Origin: a virus
IMG/VR virus record: IMGVR_UViG_3300036772_000567
Location: 1-45,833 of that record
Direction: 5' to 3' (one strand)
DNA: 45,833 bases
Positions 1 through 7,454 of the stretch are shown here, in pieces. A model generated the notes under the pieces. It was not told the DNA's origin. It saw only the letters and a program-made list of their open reading frames with translations, and did no database searches. The translations under genes and the position numbers were made by a program. Positions within the stretch are counted from its first letter, which is position 1, and the number at the start of each line of letters is the position of its first letter.

Positions 1-1287
1 TTATATTCCAGCCAATTTCTTATGGGGCATCTGTGGGGCATTGAAGTCGAAATTCTGGTTAAGGATGGCAATTTGGTCGCCGTTTTGCTCAGCCATCCAT
101 TTCCCATAAACGCTGAATACCATCTGAGCATTTGTGTGCCCCATCTGACTGGCAATGAAACTTGGGTTTGCTCCTGCGCTTAATGCCCAGCATGCAAATG
201 TGTGTCGGGACTCATATGCTTTTCGATGCCGAATACCAGCACGCTTCAACAGAGTGTTCCATGATGCAGCAATGGAGCCGGGTATGTAGCAAATGCTTTT
301 TGTCGTATAACGGCCAGTCACTGATGGATTGAAGACAAAAGTGCATATGTCAGTTCTCTGCTTCCCATACTCCCGCAGGTTCACAACTACCTCCTTTTGC
401 TCCTGCATGCGTGTGAATTGCATCTGGCTTTTGAGAGCATTTATTGCAGGATGAGTTAGGTTTATTGTCCTTATCCCACTTTCCGTTTTTGGCGGGGTGA
501 AGTGATCTGAAATTGCCAGATTTCGGCTTACCTTCACAGTCCAGTTAACAGTGTCTACATCCTCCCAAGCAAGCGCGCATATTTCCCCATGTCTCATCCC
601 TGTGCTAACAGCAAACATCCAAATATTCCTTATCTGCTCGTGCTTCGTCGCATCAAGAAGACGAAGAAACTCTTCTTTTGTTAGCGGATCTGGTTCTGAT
701 TTGGATTTCCTGAGTGGTTTGATATCAGATATCACTGACCCACTTGTGTAACCATTCCTCTCAGCAAACTTAATCATTTCCTGCATGACAGCCATATAGC
801 CATTAACGGTGCGGACAGTTCTACCCTTCTTATGAGAGCGTTCCAGTGTTTTTCCCACGAGTTGAAATCCAGTTAAAAGCTCATGCCTTAATGACATCAT
901 ATCTTCATGGGTGAGGGTGGATATTGGCTTTGCGTCATCCAAAATACGGAGGCACATTTTAACGTATGACGTGTATCGCATGTGCGTATTCTTGGCTAAA
1001 ACAGTTTGCTTTAATGCGAGCCATTTGTGAGCCATTTCAGAAATGGAAATTTTCAGTTTATGGTCATTGTTCTCCTGCGCGCGAGGAGAGTTAGGAAACT
1101 GCGATGAGTAATCGAAGTTCCCCGTTCTGATTGCATAGCAGATTGAGGTTCGTAGTTCGCCGGCTACTTTCCTATTTTTAGGGGTGTCAGGGACTCCAAG
1201 ATTTTCGCGAACCCTTTCCCCCTGGTAGATGAACCACAGGCGTAATGAGCCCCCGTGGTTCTCTACCCCAGTTGGATACTTTGACAT
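1..1287 (-). CDS. int: Phage tyrosine recombinase integrase
   Basis: Catalyses site-specific integration and, with Xis, excision of the prophage. The 428-residue protein has the size and layout of the Min27/DUF3596-type phage integrases: an N-terminal arm-binding segment (about 1-65), a SAM-like core-binding domain (about 80-190) and a C-terminal catalytic domain. Visible catalytic residues are Arg232 (GMRHGE), Arg361-His362 (YESRHTFA), His384 (MGHTN) and the nucleophile Tyr394 (FSVYGKW). The first His of the usual HxxR box is Tyr358, a substitution I believe is common in this subgroup. The stop codon is at the very edge of the window, so the attachment site is just outside. It is the last gene of the leftward operon and follows xis. 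Confidence 0.95.
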   Translation of the reverse strand: MSKYPTGVENHGGSLRLWFIYQGERVRENLGVPDTPKNRKVAGELRTSICYAIRTGNFDYSSQFPNSPRAQENNDHKLKISISEMAHKWLALKQTVLAKNTHMRYTSYVKMCLRILDDAKPISTLTHEDMMSLRHELLTGFQLVGKTLERSHKKGRTVRTVNGYMAVMQEMIKFAERNGYTSGSVISDIKPLRKSKSEPDPLTKEEFLRLLDATKHEQIRNIWMFAVSTGMRHGEICALAWEDVDTVNWTVKVSRNLAISDHFTPPKTESGIRTINLTHPAINALKSQMQFTRMQEQKEVVVNLREYGKQRTDICTFVFNPSVTGRYTTKSICYIPGSIAASWNTLLKRAGIRHRKAYESRHTFACWALSAGANPSFIASQMGHTNAQMVFSVYGKWMAEQNGDQIAILNQNFDFNAPQMPHKKLAGI

Positions 1288-1318
1288 GCGCTTTCCTCTC
1301 AGTTCAAAGAGTGGCTAT

Positions 1319-1567
1319 TTAAGCAGATTTTTGACGGGGGATCGCCGGGCGTTGTCGCTCTACCCAGTTATCAATTTCAAGGCGATTGTAGAGAATGGGA
1401 GAATTATCCTTTGGCTGACAATCACCTGAGTAGTGTCGATACTCTCTTCCCTCAAGCCATGATTTCTCCCTTGCTGACTTTATTGCATTTTTAGTGAGCC
1501 CAGTGATTGCCATAAGCACTTCTTCGGATACCCATTTCGCTGGTGTTAGTTGAATGACTCGTGACAT
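1319..1567 (-). CDS. xis: Excisionase-like protein
   Basis: Small (82 aa) basic protein immediately upstream of int in the same orientation, the standard place for the recombination directionality factor. The N-terminal half (LTPAKWVSEEVLMAITGLT) has the winged-helix start seen in phage excisionases that accompany this integrase class, and NRLEIDNWVERQ resembles their C-terminal part. It would bend att-site DNA and direct Int toward excision. Function is inferred from family resemblance and position. Confidence 0.75.
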   Translation of the reverse strand: MSRVIQLTPAKWVSEEVLMAITGLTKNAIKSAREKSWLEGREYRHYSGDCQPKDNSPILYNRLEIDNWVERQRPAIPRQKSA

Positions 1568-1578
1568 TGTAACTTCCT

Positions 1579-1779
1579 CTATTTACCCTCAGCCACCCGA
1601 TGAACCCAAACGCAAAGCCACAGCCACACCTCATGACCTGATGGGCATAGTGGCTTAGCTTGGTTGGCGTATTTATCGAGCAACTGACGGAGAGTGTGGT
1701 TGTTGTCTTTACTGCGGAGTTCGGTGAGGAGTTTCTTTGCGATGCTTCTGACTGCGTTGTCGGCCTCTTCTGGCGTCAT
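1579..1779 (-). CDS. Small hypothetical phage protein
   Basis: A 66-residue protein in the tightly packed leftward operon, a few bases downstream of the 1783-2085 gene. It has a helical, charged N-terminal half and a Trp/Cys-rich C-terminal segment (HEVWLWLCVWVHRVAEGK) that could associate with a membrane or pack as a helix. I do not recognise a family. Codon phasing with its neighbours supports a real gene. Confidence 0.55.
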   Translation of the reverse strand: MTPEEADNAVRSIAKKLLTELRSKDNNHTLRQLLDKYANQAKPLCPSGHEVWLWLCVWVHRVAEGK

Positions 1780-1782
1780 GGG

Positions 1783-2085
1783 CTACTCCATCTTGCGGTA
1801 GCCTGCGTCCCACATCGCTTCTGCAACATTGTCAGGGGCAAGCTCTCCATCTATTCTGAATGTTTCCATTATCTCCTTTATGCCATCCAGCCTGATTTCA
1901 CTACGCTTCCCTTCTGCGATTTCACCGAGCAATTGGGCGCATTTAACGCATATGTTCTTATTTTCAGGGACCGTGATTAGGTGTGATGTCTCGAAGCATT
2001 CTTTGCATAGGCAGCAGACTGTTTTAGGGTCTGGTTCATACTTGGCAAGCTGAAAGTTAAATGTAGGGATTGTGTCAATTGCCAC
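1783..2085 (-). CDS. Hypothetical zinc-ribbon-like protein
   Basis: A 100-residue protein with four cysteines spaced like a zinc knuckle: CCLCKEC at about 24-30 and CVKC at about 47-50. The C-terminal half (ELAPDNVAEAMWDAGYRKME) is helical. It overlaps the end of the upstream gene by 11 bases, consistent with translational coupling. It may bind metal and nucleic acid, but no function is known to me. Confidence 0.65.
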   Translation of the reverse strand: MAIDTIPTFNFQLAKYEPDPKTVCCLCKECFETSHLITVPENKNICVKCAQLLGEIAEGKRSEIRLDGIKEIMETFRIDGELAPDNVAEAMWDAGYRKME

Positions 2086-2569
2086 TTTGCACCTCCAGTT
2101 TTACACCGGGGATTTTGCCTGCTGCGATGGCGTCGTAAATCTGTCTGGCATGTATCAGATTCATCACGCCGATGTCATTGAATGCCTTGGTCGCCTCATC
2201 CCTTGCCACATCTTCAGGTGAGCGGATATGGCGGAACTGCAAGGCGCTTGTCTGATAGACATCTTCAGTTCCGCCGCGAGTTAGAATTACGGTGTAATAG
2301 CCGGAGATAAACTTAATCGTAACTGGAATCCAGTCAGAAACGCGCTTAATCTCACACTCAACCCCAACTGGCGGCAACCCTTCGCCATCCCAAACTGGCT
2401 CGGTGATAGGTTCACGTCTTCCTTTGATAAAATAACCAATAGTCAATTCACTTGGCATTGATTTAGAAAACATAGGAGCAAGACCATGAAAGGAATGCAT
2501 AGCAACCAAGTCCGTATCGCTTGCCCCATAAAAATCACCCTCGCTCCCACAAAAATATTCGTATTTCAT
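2075..2569 (-). CDS. Hypothetical phage accessory protein
   Basis: I place the start at 2569 (MKYEYFCGSEGDF) rather than at the longer upstream ATG. The ATG at 2569 overlaps the stop of the small membrane-protein gene in an ATGA arrangement, and the extra upstream residues are the out-of-frame shadow of that gene. The 164-residue product has a region around PPVGVECEIKR followed by beta-rich sequence (SGYYTVILTRGG) and a polar helical C-terminus. This pattern is common in lambdoid left-operon proteins of unknown role. Confidence 0.7.
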   Translation of the reverse strand: MKYEYFCGSEGDFYGASDTDLVAMHSFHGLAPMFSKSMPSELTIGYFIKGRREPITEPVWDGEGLPPVGVECEIKRVSDWIPVTIKFISGYYTVILTRGGTEDVYQTSALQFRHIRSPEDVARDEATKAFNDIGVMNLIHARQIYDAIAAGKIPGVKLEVQSGN

Positions 2570-2667
2570 TTCCACACCCCATAAATAAGCACACTCAAAG
2601 CCACCCACGATAGGCCACCCACCGCAACAACGATTATCCAAACAGCCAGTTTTGATGCTCTGCTCAT
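2566..2667 (-). CDS. 33-residue single-span membrane protein
   Basis: A very short gene: ATG at 2667, TGA at 2566-2568, product MSRASKLAVWIIVVAVGGLS followed by WVALSVLIYGVWK. The product is almost entirely one hydrophobic transmembrane helix with a basic N-terminus. It overlaps the upstream gene by four bases and the downstream start by four bases (ATGA), so it sits exactly in the operon's translation chain. That spacing is the main evidence that it is real. Function unknown. Confidence 0.6.
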   Translation of the reverse strand: MSRASKLAVWIIVVAVGGLSWVALSVLIYGVWK

Positions 2668-2876
2668 CTCGTTACTCCCACATATTTCCATTCGCCTTTG
2701 CCATCCAGATACGGACATGCGCCGCCACCCGGTGCTATCACTAATCTTCCAACTCCATCATCGTCATATACCCTGCAAGTCATCCCGTACTTGCCCCAGA
2801 CTGGGTAATACTTCCCTGCGGTGAAATACTCACTTCCGGTGTAAGCAGTTTTGATGTACACGTTAGGGTCGGTCAT
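2664..2876 (-). CDS. Small hypothetical phage protein
   Basis: A 70-residue protein beginning MTDPNVYIKTAYTG with a mainly beta-strand composition (AGKYYPVWGKYGMTCRVYDDDG) and a glycine-rich turn (APGGGACP). It resembles the small SH3-like or KOW-like accessory proteins common in lambdoid left arms, without a defined role. It overlaps the downstream membrane-peptide gene by four bases. Confidence 0.65.
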   Translation of the reverse strand: MTDPNVYIKTAYTGSEYFTAGKYYPVWGKYGMTCRVYDDDGVGRLVIAPGGGACPYLDGKGEWKYVGVTR

Positions 2877-2890
2877 GGTTTAGTCCTCGT

Positions 2891-3178
2891 TCAAAGTTTG
2901 CCTTCGCGATATTCCTTTTCGGCAAATGTCTCTCTGGCTGCTATCCCGATTATGGGGGCTAACAACCTCCGGTTAGCGTTTCCAATCGCTGTGTTAGGAC
3001 TGATATCCAACCCACGCAAAGGCTCGGTAACGGCTTCGTTTCGCTGAATAATTTCACCGCGACGGATATCAACCTTTTCTATGACTGCCTCGAAGTGCTC
3101 ATCACATGAGATGAACCCGCGATATTCGTATGCTTCGCCATCCGTTAGCGATTTACCGCACAGACTGCACTTATTCAT
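2891..3178 (-). CDS. Hypothetical zinc-finger-like protein
   Basis: A 95-residue protein whose N-terminus carries CSLCGKSL (Cys4, Cys7) and, about 18 residues later, CDEHF. This gives a C-x2-C...C-x2-H arrangement typical of a single zinc finger or LIM-like knuckle. The rest is polar and helical. It overlaps the next gene start by four bases. A nucleic-acid or protein-binding role is inferred only. Confidence 0.65.
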   Translation of the reverse strand: MNKCSLCGKSLTDGEAYEYRGFISCDEHFEAVIEKVDIRRGEIIQRNEAVTEPLRGLDISPNTAIGNANRRLLAPIIGIAARETFAEKEYREGKL

Positions 3179-3414
3179 GCTGCACTCCCATAATGAACTT
3201 TCGAAAGTTTCCGATGGCCTGCTAACACATTTGCAATGTAACTGGCCTTGTTTGTCGTCACTTCAATCTGATAACGCTTGCCACGGTATTTAACGTCATA
3301 GATTTCTTCGTGATAGAGATGGCTCACGCCGTAGATTTGCTTATGCCGTTCTACTGCATTATGTGCGGCTGCGATGTGGGCAGGGATAGAGTCGCCTTTG
3401 ATGATGATTTTCAC
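3175..3414 (-). CDS. Small hypothetical phage protein, GTG start
   Basis: I choose the GTG at 3414 (VKIIIKGDSIPAHIAAAHNA) rather than an upstream ATG. The GTG overlaps the TGA of the preceding gene and has a GGAG-like ribosome site just before it. The upstream extension is only the shadow of that gene. The 79-residue product is basic and His-rich, with a beta hairpin (YDVKYRGKRYQIEVTTNKAS). Family not recognised. Confidence 0.65.
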   Translation of the reverse strand: MKIIIKGDSIPAHIAAAHNAVERHKQIYGVSHLYHEEIYDVKYRGKRYQIEVTTNKASYIANVLAGHRKLSKVHYGSAA

Positions 3415-3590
3415 GCCACATCTCCATCGGTAGGTGCAATGAGAATGCCGTGCTTCACTATCTCCAAGCAGCCGATACATTCAGCTACTCCAAGTTCTCC
3501 GTTGTATTCGTGAATTAACTCGTTCATCCGCTGAACAAGCTCGGCACAAAGTGGAAATTTCCGCTCGGTAGATAAGTGAAGAACTGTCAT
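3411..3590 (-). CDS. Small hypothetical phage protein
   Basis: ATG at 3590, TGA at 3411-3413, 59 residues, beginning MTVLHLSTERKFPLCAELVQ and ending KHGILIAPTDGDVA. Its stop overlaps the GTG start of the next gene. It is acidic to neutral, with a helix (CAELVQRMNELIHEYN) and two cysteines near residue 40. No family recognised. It follows a terminator-like hairpin that separates it from the gene at 3631-3831. Confidence 0.6.
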   Translation of the reverse strand: MTVLHLSTERKFPLCAELVQRMNELIHEYNGELGVAECIGCLEIVKHGILIAPTDGDVA

Positions 3591-3607
3591 GGCTTTCTCC
3601 AGATAAA

Positions 3608-3626
3608 GAAAAACCGCTCTAGGCGG
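3608..3626 (-). terminator. Hairpin plus T-run, leftward
   Basis: On the minus strand CCGC-loop-GCGG is followed directly by TTTTTC. It lies between two accessory genes of the leftward operon. N antitermination would be needed to read through it. Confidence 0.5.
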
Positions 3627-3630
3627 CTGG

Positions 3631-3831
3631 TTAACTCATGGATTTGTAGAGCATCGGGCTGTCTGTCGTCGCTTCCCTTAGCTCTCTGATATCAGTCCTG
3701 CGCGGGAACGATTCTCCATCCCACAATATGATTGCCTCTGTTACAAGGTCATCCATGTGGACGATTTCAATTACAGTGCCCACGGCTTTACCTGACTTCA
3801 TTGTTACCAATGAGCCGTTAGAGATTGGCAT
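3631..3831 (-). CDS. Small hypothetical beta-rich protein
   Basis: A 66-residue protein (MPISNGSLVTMKSGKAVGTV...) with the alternating hydrophobic pattern and a GKAVGTVIEIVHMDD segment that suggest an SH3/KOW-like small barrel. It lies between two terminator-like hairpins. No functional assignment is possible from sequence alone. Confidence 0.6.
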   Translation of the reverse strand: MPISNGSLVTMKSGKAVGTVIEIVHMDDLVTEAIILWDGESFPRRTDIRELREATTDSPMLYKSMS

Positions 3832-3856
3832 GGGGGATACCTCATGTTGCAGGCGT

Positions 3857-3880
3857 AAAAAAACCAGCTATTGCTGGCTG
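3857..3880 (-). terminator. Strong intrinsic terminator, leftward
   Basis: Minus strand CCAGC-AATA-GCTGG followed by seven T residues. It terminates transcripts from the 3931-4452 gene unless antiterminated. An in-frame TAG of the possible C-terminal extension of that gene lies in the loop. Confidence 0.7.
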
Positions 3881-3930
3881 TTCATGTCAACGACATCATT
3901 GTCGTCGAGATAGGCTAACCATCTGATATG

Positions 3931-4452
3931 TCACTCACCATCCTTCACGATGCCGCCAGCGGCCTCGATTGCTGCTAGAACATCGTCCCTGTCGTAATAA
4001 TCCCCGCCCTTCCAATCCACGCGCTCACCTGCAACGTTTATGTCAAAAGGCATGGGCAACACGACCGGCTTTTGCGGGGCGGTGAATAGCTCAACTAAGT
4101 CTGTCACCTTGCCAGTTTCAATCATCCATTCAGGTGGCCTTTCTCTGCTCAATTCTTTACGCCAGTCTTGGAATCCTTCACATGTTTCACAACCGGCATA
4201 GTTATATGAATATGCGTAAGGCACCTGATCGCCTTTCAGCTCTGCAATTTCCTCCTGAGCCGCAAGAAATTTACGTTCCGCTGCTTTCTCGCGATGTAAT
4301 GCCTTGTGCAGTTCTTCCTCTGAACCGGCAGCCCGCTGGCGTTCTGCTTCGAGCTGGTCGAGCAGGGCCTTGGCTTGCTGAGTAGTTAGAGTAATGACAA
4401 CCTCATCAGGCATGCCTTCAGTTTTAGCCTTTAAAACCTCGATTACATCCAT
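3931..4452 (-). CDS. Ead/Ea22-like accessory protein
   Basis: A 173-residue protein with the layout of the loosely related Ead/Ea22 proteins of lambdoid left arms. An N-terminal helical segment is followed by a coiled-coil rich in Glu/Ala/Arg (LLDQLEAERQRAAGSEEELH). A short conserved-looking C-terminal module follows (PMPFDINVAGERVDWKGGDY then YDRDDVLAAIEAAGG). Its role in phage biology is unknown. The reading frame remains open for 19 codons past the TGA, up to a TAG in the terminator, which could be a lost C-terminus. Confidence 0.65.
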   Translation of the reverse strand: MDVIEVLKAKTEGMPDEVVITLTTQQAKALLDQLEAERQRAAGSEEELHKALHREKAAERKFLAAQEEIAELKGDQVPYAYSYNYAGCETCEGFQDWRKELSRERPPEWMIETGKVTDLVELFTAPQKPVVLPMPFDINVAGERVDWKGGDYYDRDDVLAAIEAAGGIVKDGE

Positions 4453-4453
4453 C

Positions 4454-5209
4454 TCAAACCTCCATCTGTAACTGCATGCTGAAGTGGTCTCGCTTCTCGC
4501 AATATTCCAGCGAACCAGTACTGTTGAATGACTCTATGCGCTCAACCAGAATGCTTGCCCGAGTTTCTTTCGACTGTGGCGAGTAGGTTCCCTTCCATGC
4601 GCTATCAATCCCGATGTTCCTGGCTACGTTTGTGCTGTCAGCCGATGCCAGCGGCAGGCGAGTGAAAATAGTCGGATTAAGCATGCGCAGGCCGTGAAGT
4701 TTGGTGATCGGCTGTCCATGCTCATCTACCACGTGGCGGATAATATCCTTTAGCCGTGCCACCGCTTTGAGTGGTGACTTAACGTCATACTCACCACAAC
4801 TCCCTATTGCTACACGCGGATACTCATTACAAAGCCGAATGAAGCGGTCATCTGACTCATTCATGTGCCAAACAGGGCAGCCGGCGAACTTACCATGCGG
4901 CCACTCGGCCAGTAACGCATCGTTCTCTTCCGCTCCTCCGTCGATAACGTCAGGGATAATTGCAAAATCGAAACCGGGATGATTCTTCCAGCGCTTCACG
5001 AATGCGTAATAGTCCTGCCAGTCGATTTTGTTCTTACCAGCTGCTTTCCATGCGGTGAATGCGCCGTTGTCCAAGGCGAATGACTGGCAGATTTCAGAGG
5101 CAAGATTCAACTGACTTGCGTTAGCGAACGAGATAAAAGCGTGGCGTCCTTTCCAAGCCTTCATTGCGCACGGGTCAGGAGTTATAGGTCCGCCGTGGTA
5201 GTGAATCAT
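4454..5209 (-). CDS. Queuine tRNA-ribosyltransferase-like (TGT/DpdA-like) protein
   Basis: A 251-residue protein that reads like a reduced TIM-barrel of the TGT/DpdA superfamily. It has strand-like segments ending in conserved motifs: FALDNGAF (44-51), FAIIPDVIDGG (82-92), VWHMNESDDRF (113-123), VAIGSCGEYDV (133-143), KLHGLRML (170-177) and LASADSTNVARNIG (187-200). The Asp of SADST would be the candidate nucleophile. In TGT/DpdA enzymes such an Asp helps exchange guanine for a 7-deazaguanine in tRNA or DNA. No queuosine-synthesis genes are present, so a substrate would have to come from the host. The family call is from motif reading only, and the substrate is unknown. Confidence 0.5.
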   Translation of the reverse strand: MIHYHGGPITPDPCAMKAWKGRHAFISFANASQLNLASEICQSFALDNGAFTAWKAAGKNKIDWQDYYAFVKRWKNHPGFDFAIIPDVIDGGAEENDALLAEWPHGKFAGCPVWHMNESDDRFIRLCNEYPRVAIGSCGEYDVKSPLKAVARLKDIIRHVVDEHGQPITKLHGLRMLNPTIFTRLPLASADSTNVARNIGIDSAWKGTYSPQSKETRASILVERIESFNSTGSLEYCEKRDHFSMQLQMEV

Positions 5210-5248
5210 CAGCCACCCCTTATGGTTGTCTCAGTCATGAGGTTGCTC

Positions 5249-5461
5249 CTATACCTGTATCCAGAAAATATCCGCGGCGCCGCCTTCTTCATTGCGGAGA
5301 GCTTCGTATCGCCCCCCTCCACACGTCTCATGCCCGCAAAAACGCGCAACACCGTTGTATTCATTTTCGCTGTGGTCGTGATCTACCAGTAAAACCTCAG
5401 CGTCGTCAGGCACACCGCGTAGTGATTTCTTGAGTTGCTTAACTGTCATGCCAGCCATCAT
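5249..5461 (-). CDS. Small hypothetical phage protein
   Basis: A 70-residue protein starting with two Met codons (MMAGMTVKQLKKSLRGVPDD). The segment TVKQLKKSLRGVPDDAEVLL has the look of the small lambdoid proteins that begin with a TV-x-L-x-x-x-L...PDDA-x-V motif. A Cys/His cluster (FCGHETCGGG) follows. It overlaps the stop of the upstream gene. Function unknown. Confidence 0.65.
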   Translation of the reverse strand: MMAGMTVKQLKKSLRGVPDDAEVLLVDHDHSENEYNGVARFCGHETCGGGRYEALRNEEGGAADIFWIQV

Positions 5462-5913
5462 CCCTTCCTCCCAGCGCGCAGATTGGCGGCGAAATTAACA
5501 GCCCTGAATACTGTGCTTTTAATGGCCTTGTATGCGTTGCTAGACATGGATAACCCAGCAGCTTCAGCACCAATGTTTGACGCAAACTCATCAACACCTT
5601 GTGCGCGGAGTTCTGCGGTGAATGCGTTGGTGTTGGGCATATTCCCGAGGTCGTTAAATGCACCAAGAATCTCAGCAACTTTTTCATGACCAATTTCATC
5701 ACAAATAATCTCAGTGATTTCTTCCGTCACTTTTGAGAACACTGTTACAGCGTCAACCGCTCGCGAATTCTCAGCTACCAGCCCATGCACATCTGATAAG
5801 CGCACAAGAGGCTCATAAATTTCAGGTTCGCTGTCTGCGCCTGGCTGCTGCTCAGGATTCCAAATCATGCCGGTGAATTTATTGAGATAACCTGCTGGTT
5901 TAATGTTGCTCAT
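5458..5913 (-). CDS. Hypothetical phage accessory protein
   Basis: A 151-residue, mostly helical protein beginning MSNIKPAGYLNKFTGMIWNP. The N-terminal 35 residues resemble the leader of other Ead-like accessory proteins. The remainder has amphipathic helices (VTEEITEIICDEIGHEKVAE) and ends basic (NLRAGRKG). I can assign no function. The stop overlaps the downstream start. Confidence 0.65.
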   Translation of the reverse strand: MSNIKPAGYLNKFTGMIWNPEQQPGADSEPEIYEPLVRLSDVHGLVAENSRAVDAVTVFSKVTEEITEIICDEIGHEKVAEILGAFNDLGNMPNTNAFTAELRAQGVDEFASNIGAEAAGLSMSSNAYKAIKSTVFRAVNFAANLRAGRKG

Positions 5914-5934
5914 AACGTGTTCCTTGAAAGAGGG

Positions 5935-6255
5935 TTAGTCGCCCATGCGGCGGCCTTGACCGTATCCGCGATATTTACCAAATCCAGAGTTCTTGTTGTA
6001 TTCCGCTCTGCCGCGAGCATAAGCCTCTCGATTTTCACGCTCCTGCTCCCAACGTTCGCGAGTCGGTGGTCTGTCTGCAGCTTTAATGGCGAGCATTCTC
6101 CAGAATCGTTGCTCGGGAGTAAGGTTGACTATTCGCGGATGTGGCTTGCCAGCGAGTGCGCATTCCATTGCGCTGACTACGTCCAAGATATTTGCTCGGT
6201 ACTGGCGTGCGGAATCCGTCGGGTCATCACTGACCTTAAGGGTGTCTTGCATCAT
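5935..6255 (-). CDS. Hypothetical phage protein
   Basis: A 106-residue protein with a helical N-terminal part (SARQYRANILDVVSAMECAL), a motif LTPEQRFWRMLAIKAADR, and an Arg/Gly/Tyr-rich C-terminal tail (FGKYRGYGQGRRMGD) suggestive of nucleic-acid contact. It sits directly downstream of ssb. Function not known. Confidence 0.65.
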   Translation of the reverse strand: MMQDTLKVSDDPTDSARQYRANILDVVSAMECALAGKPHPRIVNLTPEQRFWRMLAIKAADRPPTRERWEQERENREAYARGRAEYNKNSGFGKYRGYGQGRRMGD

Positions 6256-6293
6256 GTGATTTACCTGCGGAGTGGGGTGTTTAGAGGTGACCG

Positions 6294-6761
6294 TTAAAAC
6301 GGGATGTCGTCGTCAAAGTCCATTGGTGGTTCGTTGTTCTGGGATGCCGGTTGGCTTTGCTGTGCAGGGCGCGATTGCTGTGTGCCTCTCTGTGCTGGCT
6401 TGCTGCCTTCTGATTTCCCGCCGAGCATCTGCATCGTGCCGCCGACATTGACGTGAACCTCAGTGGTGTACTTCTCGACGCCCGCCTGATCTGTCCATTT
6501 CCGCGTGTTCAGCTTCCCTTCAATGTAAATCTGAGAACCTTTCTTCAGGTATTCCCCGGCGACCTCTGCCAACTTTCCGAACAGCACAACCCTGTGCCAT
6601 TCCGTTTTTTCTTTCTGCTCGCCGGTCGCTTTGTCACGCCAGCTTTCTGATGTCGCCAGGGGGATGTTTGCTACCGCGCCGCCGTTTGGCATGTATCGAA
6701 TCTCAGGGTCTTGCCCGAGGTTGCCGACCAGAATTACTTTGTTTACGCCTCTACTTGCCAT
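6294..6761 (-). CDS. ssb: Single-stranded DNA-binding protein
   Basis: A 155-residue OB-fold SSB. It starts with the canonical segment [20 protein letters not shown], continues with the DNA-binding strands ([31 protein letters not shown]), then has a Gln/Ser/Pro-rich linker. It ends in the acidic tip DFDDDIPF that recruits partner proteins in bacterial SSBs. It is adjacent to the Rad52-type annealase, so the two probably act together in phage recombination and replication. The gene starts directly after the annealase stop. Confidence 0.95.
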   Translation of the reverse strand: MASRGVNKVILVGNLGQDPEIRYMPNGGAVANIPLATSESWRDKATGEQKEKTEWHRVVLFGKLAEVAGEYLKKGSQIYIEGKLNTRKWTDQAGVEKYTTEVHVNVGGTMQMLGGKSEGSKPAQRGTQQSRPAQQSQPASQNNEPPMDFDDDIPF

Positions 6762-7454
6762 TTATGCCACCTTCTTAAGTTCTGTTCCGCGCGTTTTGAA
6801 AACCTCAACGCATTTGGTTTGGTGTTCCGATGATGTCGCCAGTGCGTTCCATGCAGGTGTGTAAATCCTTTTTAATTCCTCGACTGACTGGCAGTCAGAT
6901 GCTTGAGATGTGAAGTCGTTAAGGATTTCATCAGGCGTCCTTCCTGACGCCGCTTGTGGCTTATCATTTTCGGTGGCGGTGGGCAGTGCCCATGCTGGAA
7001 GTTTTGGCGGGCTCCAGAAAATCTGCTTTCCTTCCTTGGTTTTAGCTCTGTTCCAGCCGTTGCGTTTATCCATGCTGACTTCAGCAAATCCTTCTTCCAG
7101 CATGTAAAGGTACCGCCCGATGCCCCATTGAACGGCAGCGCGTTTCATCGCTCCCGACATACCGCCCTTAACTGCCTCGACCTGCGTGTTTTCAGCCGCA
7201 TCCCATTTTGTGATCCATTCACCATCGACTTTCACCGAGATACCGCACATCACTCCCGAGTCAGGAGCCGGGGTAAATTCATTACGCCATCCTGCTTTGC
7301 CACAAACCTCATCAAGCCGTTTCATGATCGCCCGGTTTGTTACATAAGCCAGAACCATAGCCCAAGGCTTTCCATTTCCAGTGACGCCGCATTGCTGCAC
7401 ACGCCACTCAATATCCTCCGGCGGGAATGGCTCATCGAATTTATTCAAATCCAC
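6762..7454 (-). CDS. Rad52/Rad22-family single-strand annealing protein
   Basis: A 230-residue protein starting from GTG at 7454. The N-terminal 130 residues carry the Rad52-family pattern: FPPEDIEWRVQQCG, AYVTNRAIMKRLDEVCGKAG and GGMSGAMKRAAVQWGIGRYL, the last being the most diagnostic. Proteins of this type anneal complementary single strands and replace Red-beta or Erf in many lambdoid phages. The C-terminal part is a variable tail. It is followed by ssb, forming the phage recombination pair, and lies downstream of cIII as erf does in P22. No exonuclease gene is evident nearby. Confidence 0.9.
   Translation of the reverse strand: MDLNKFDEPFPPEDIEWRVQQCGVTGNGKPWAMVLAYVTNRAIMKRLDEVCGKAGWRNEFTPAPDSGVMCGISVKVDGEWITKWDAAENTQVEAVKGGMSGAMKRAAVQWGIGRYLYMLEEGFAEVSMDKRNGWNRAKTKEGKQIFWSPPKLPAWALPTATENDKPQAASGRTPDEILNDFTSQASDCQSVEELKRIYTPAWNALATSSEHQTKCVEVFKTRGTELKKVA

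Noticed and set aside
1-1600. Attachment site or CII-dependent PI promoter near int/xis
   Set aside because: I found no TTGC-N6-TTGC on the minus strand around the xis start, and the int end is at the window edge, so no att site can be identified.
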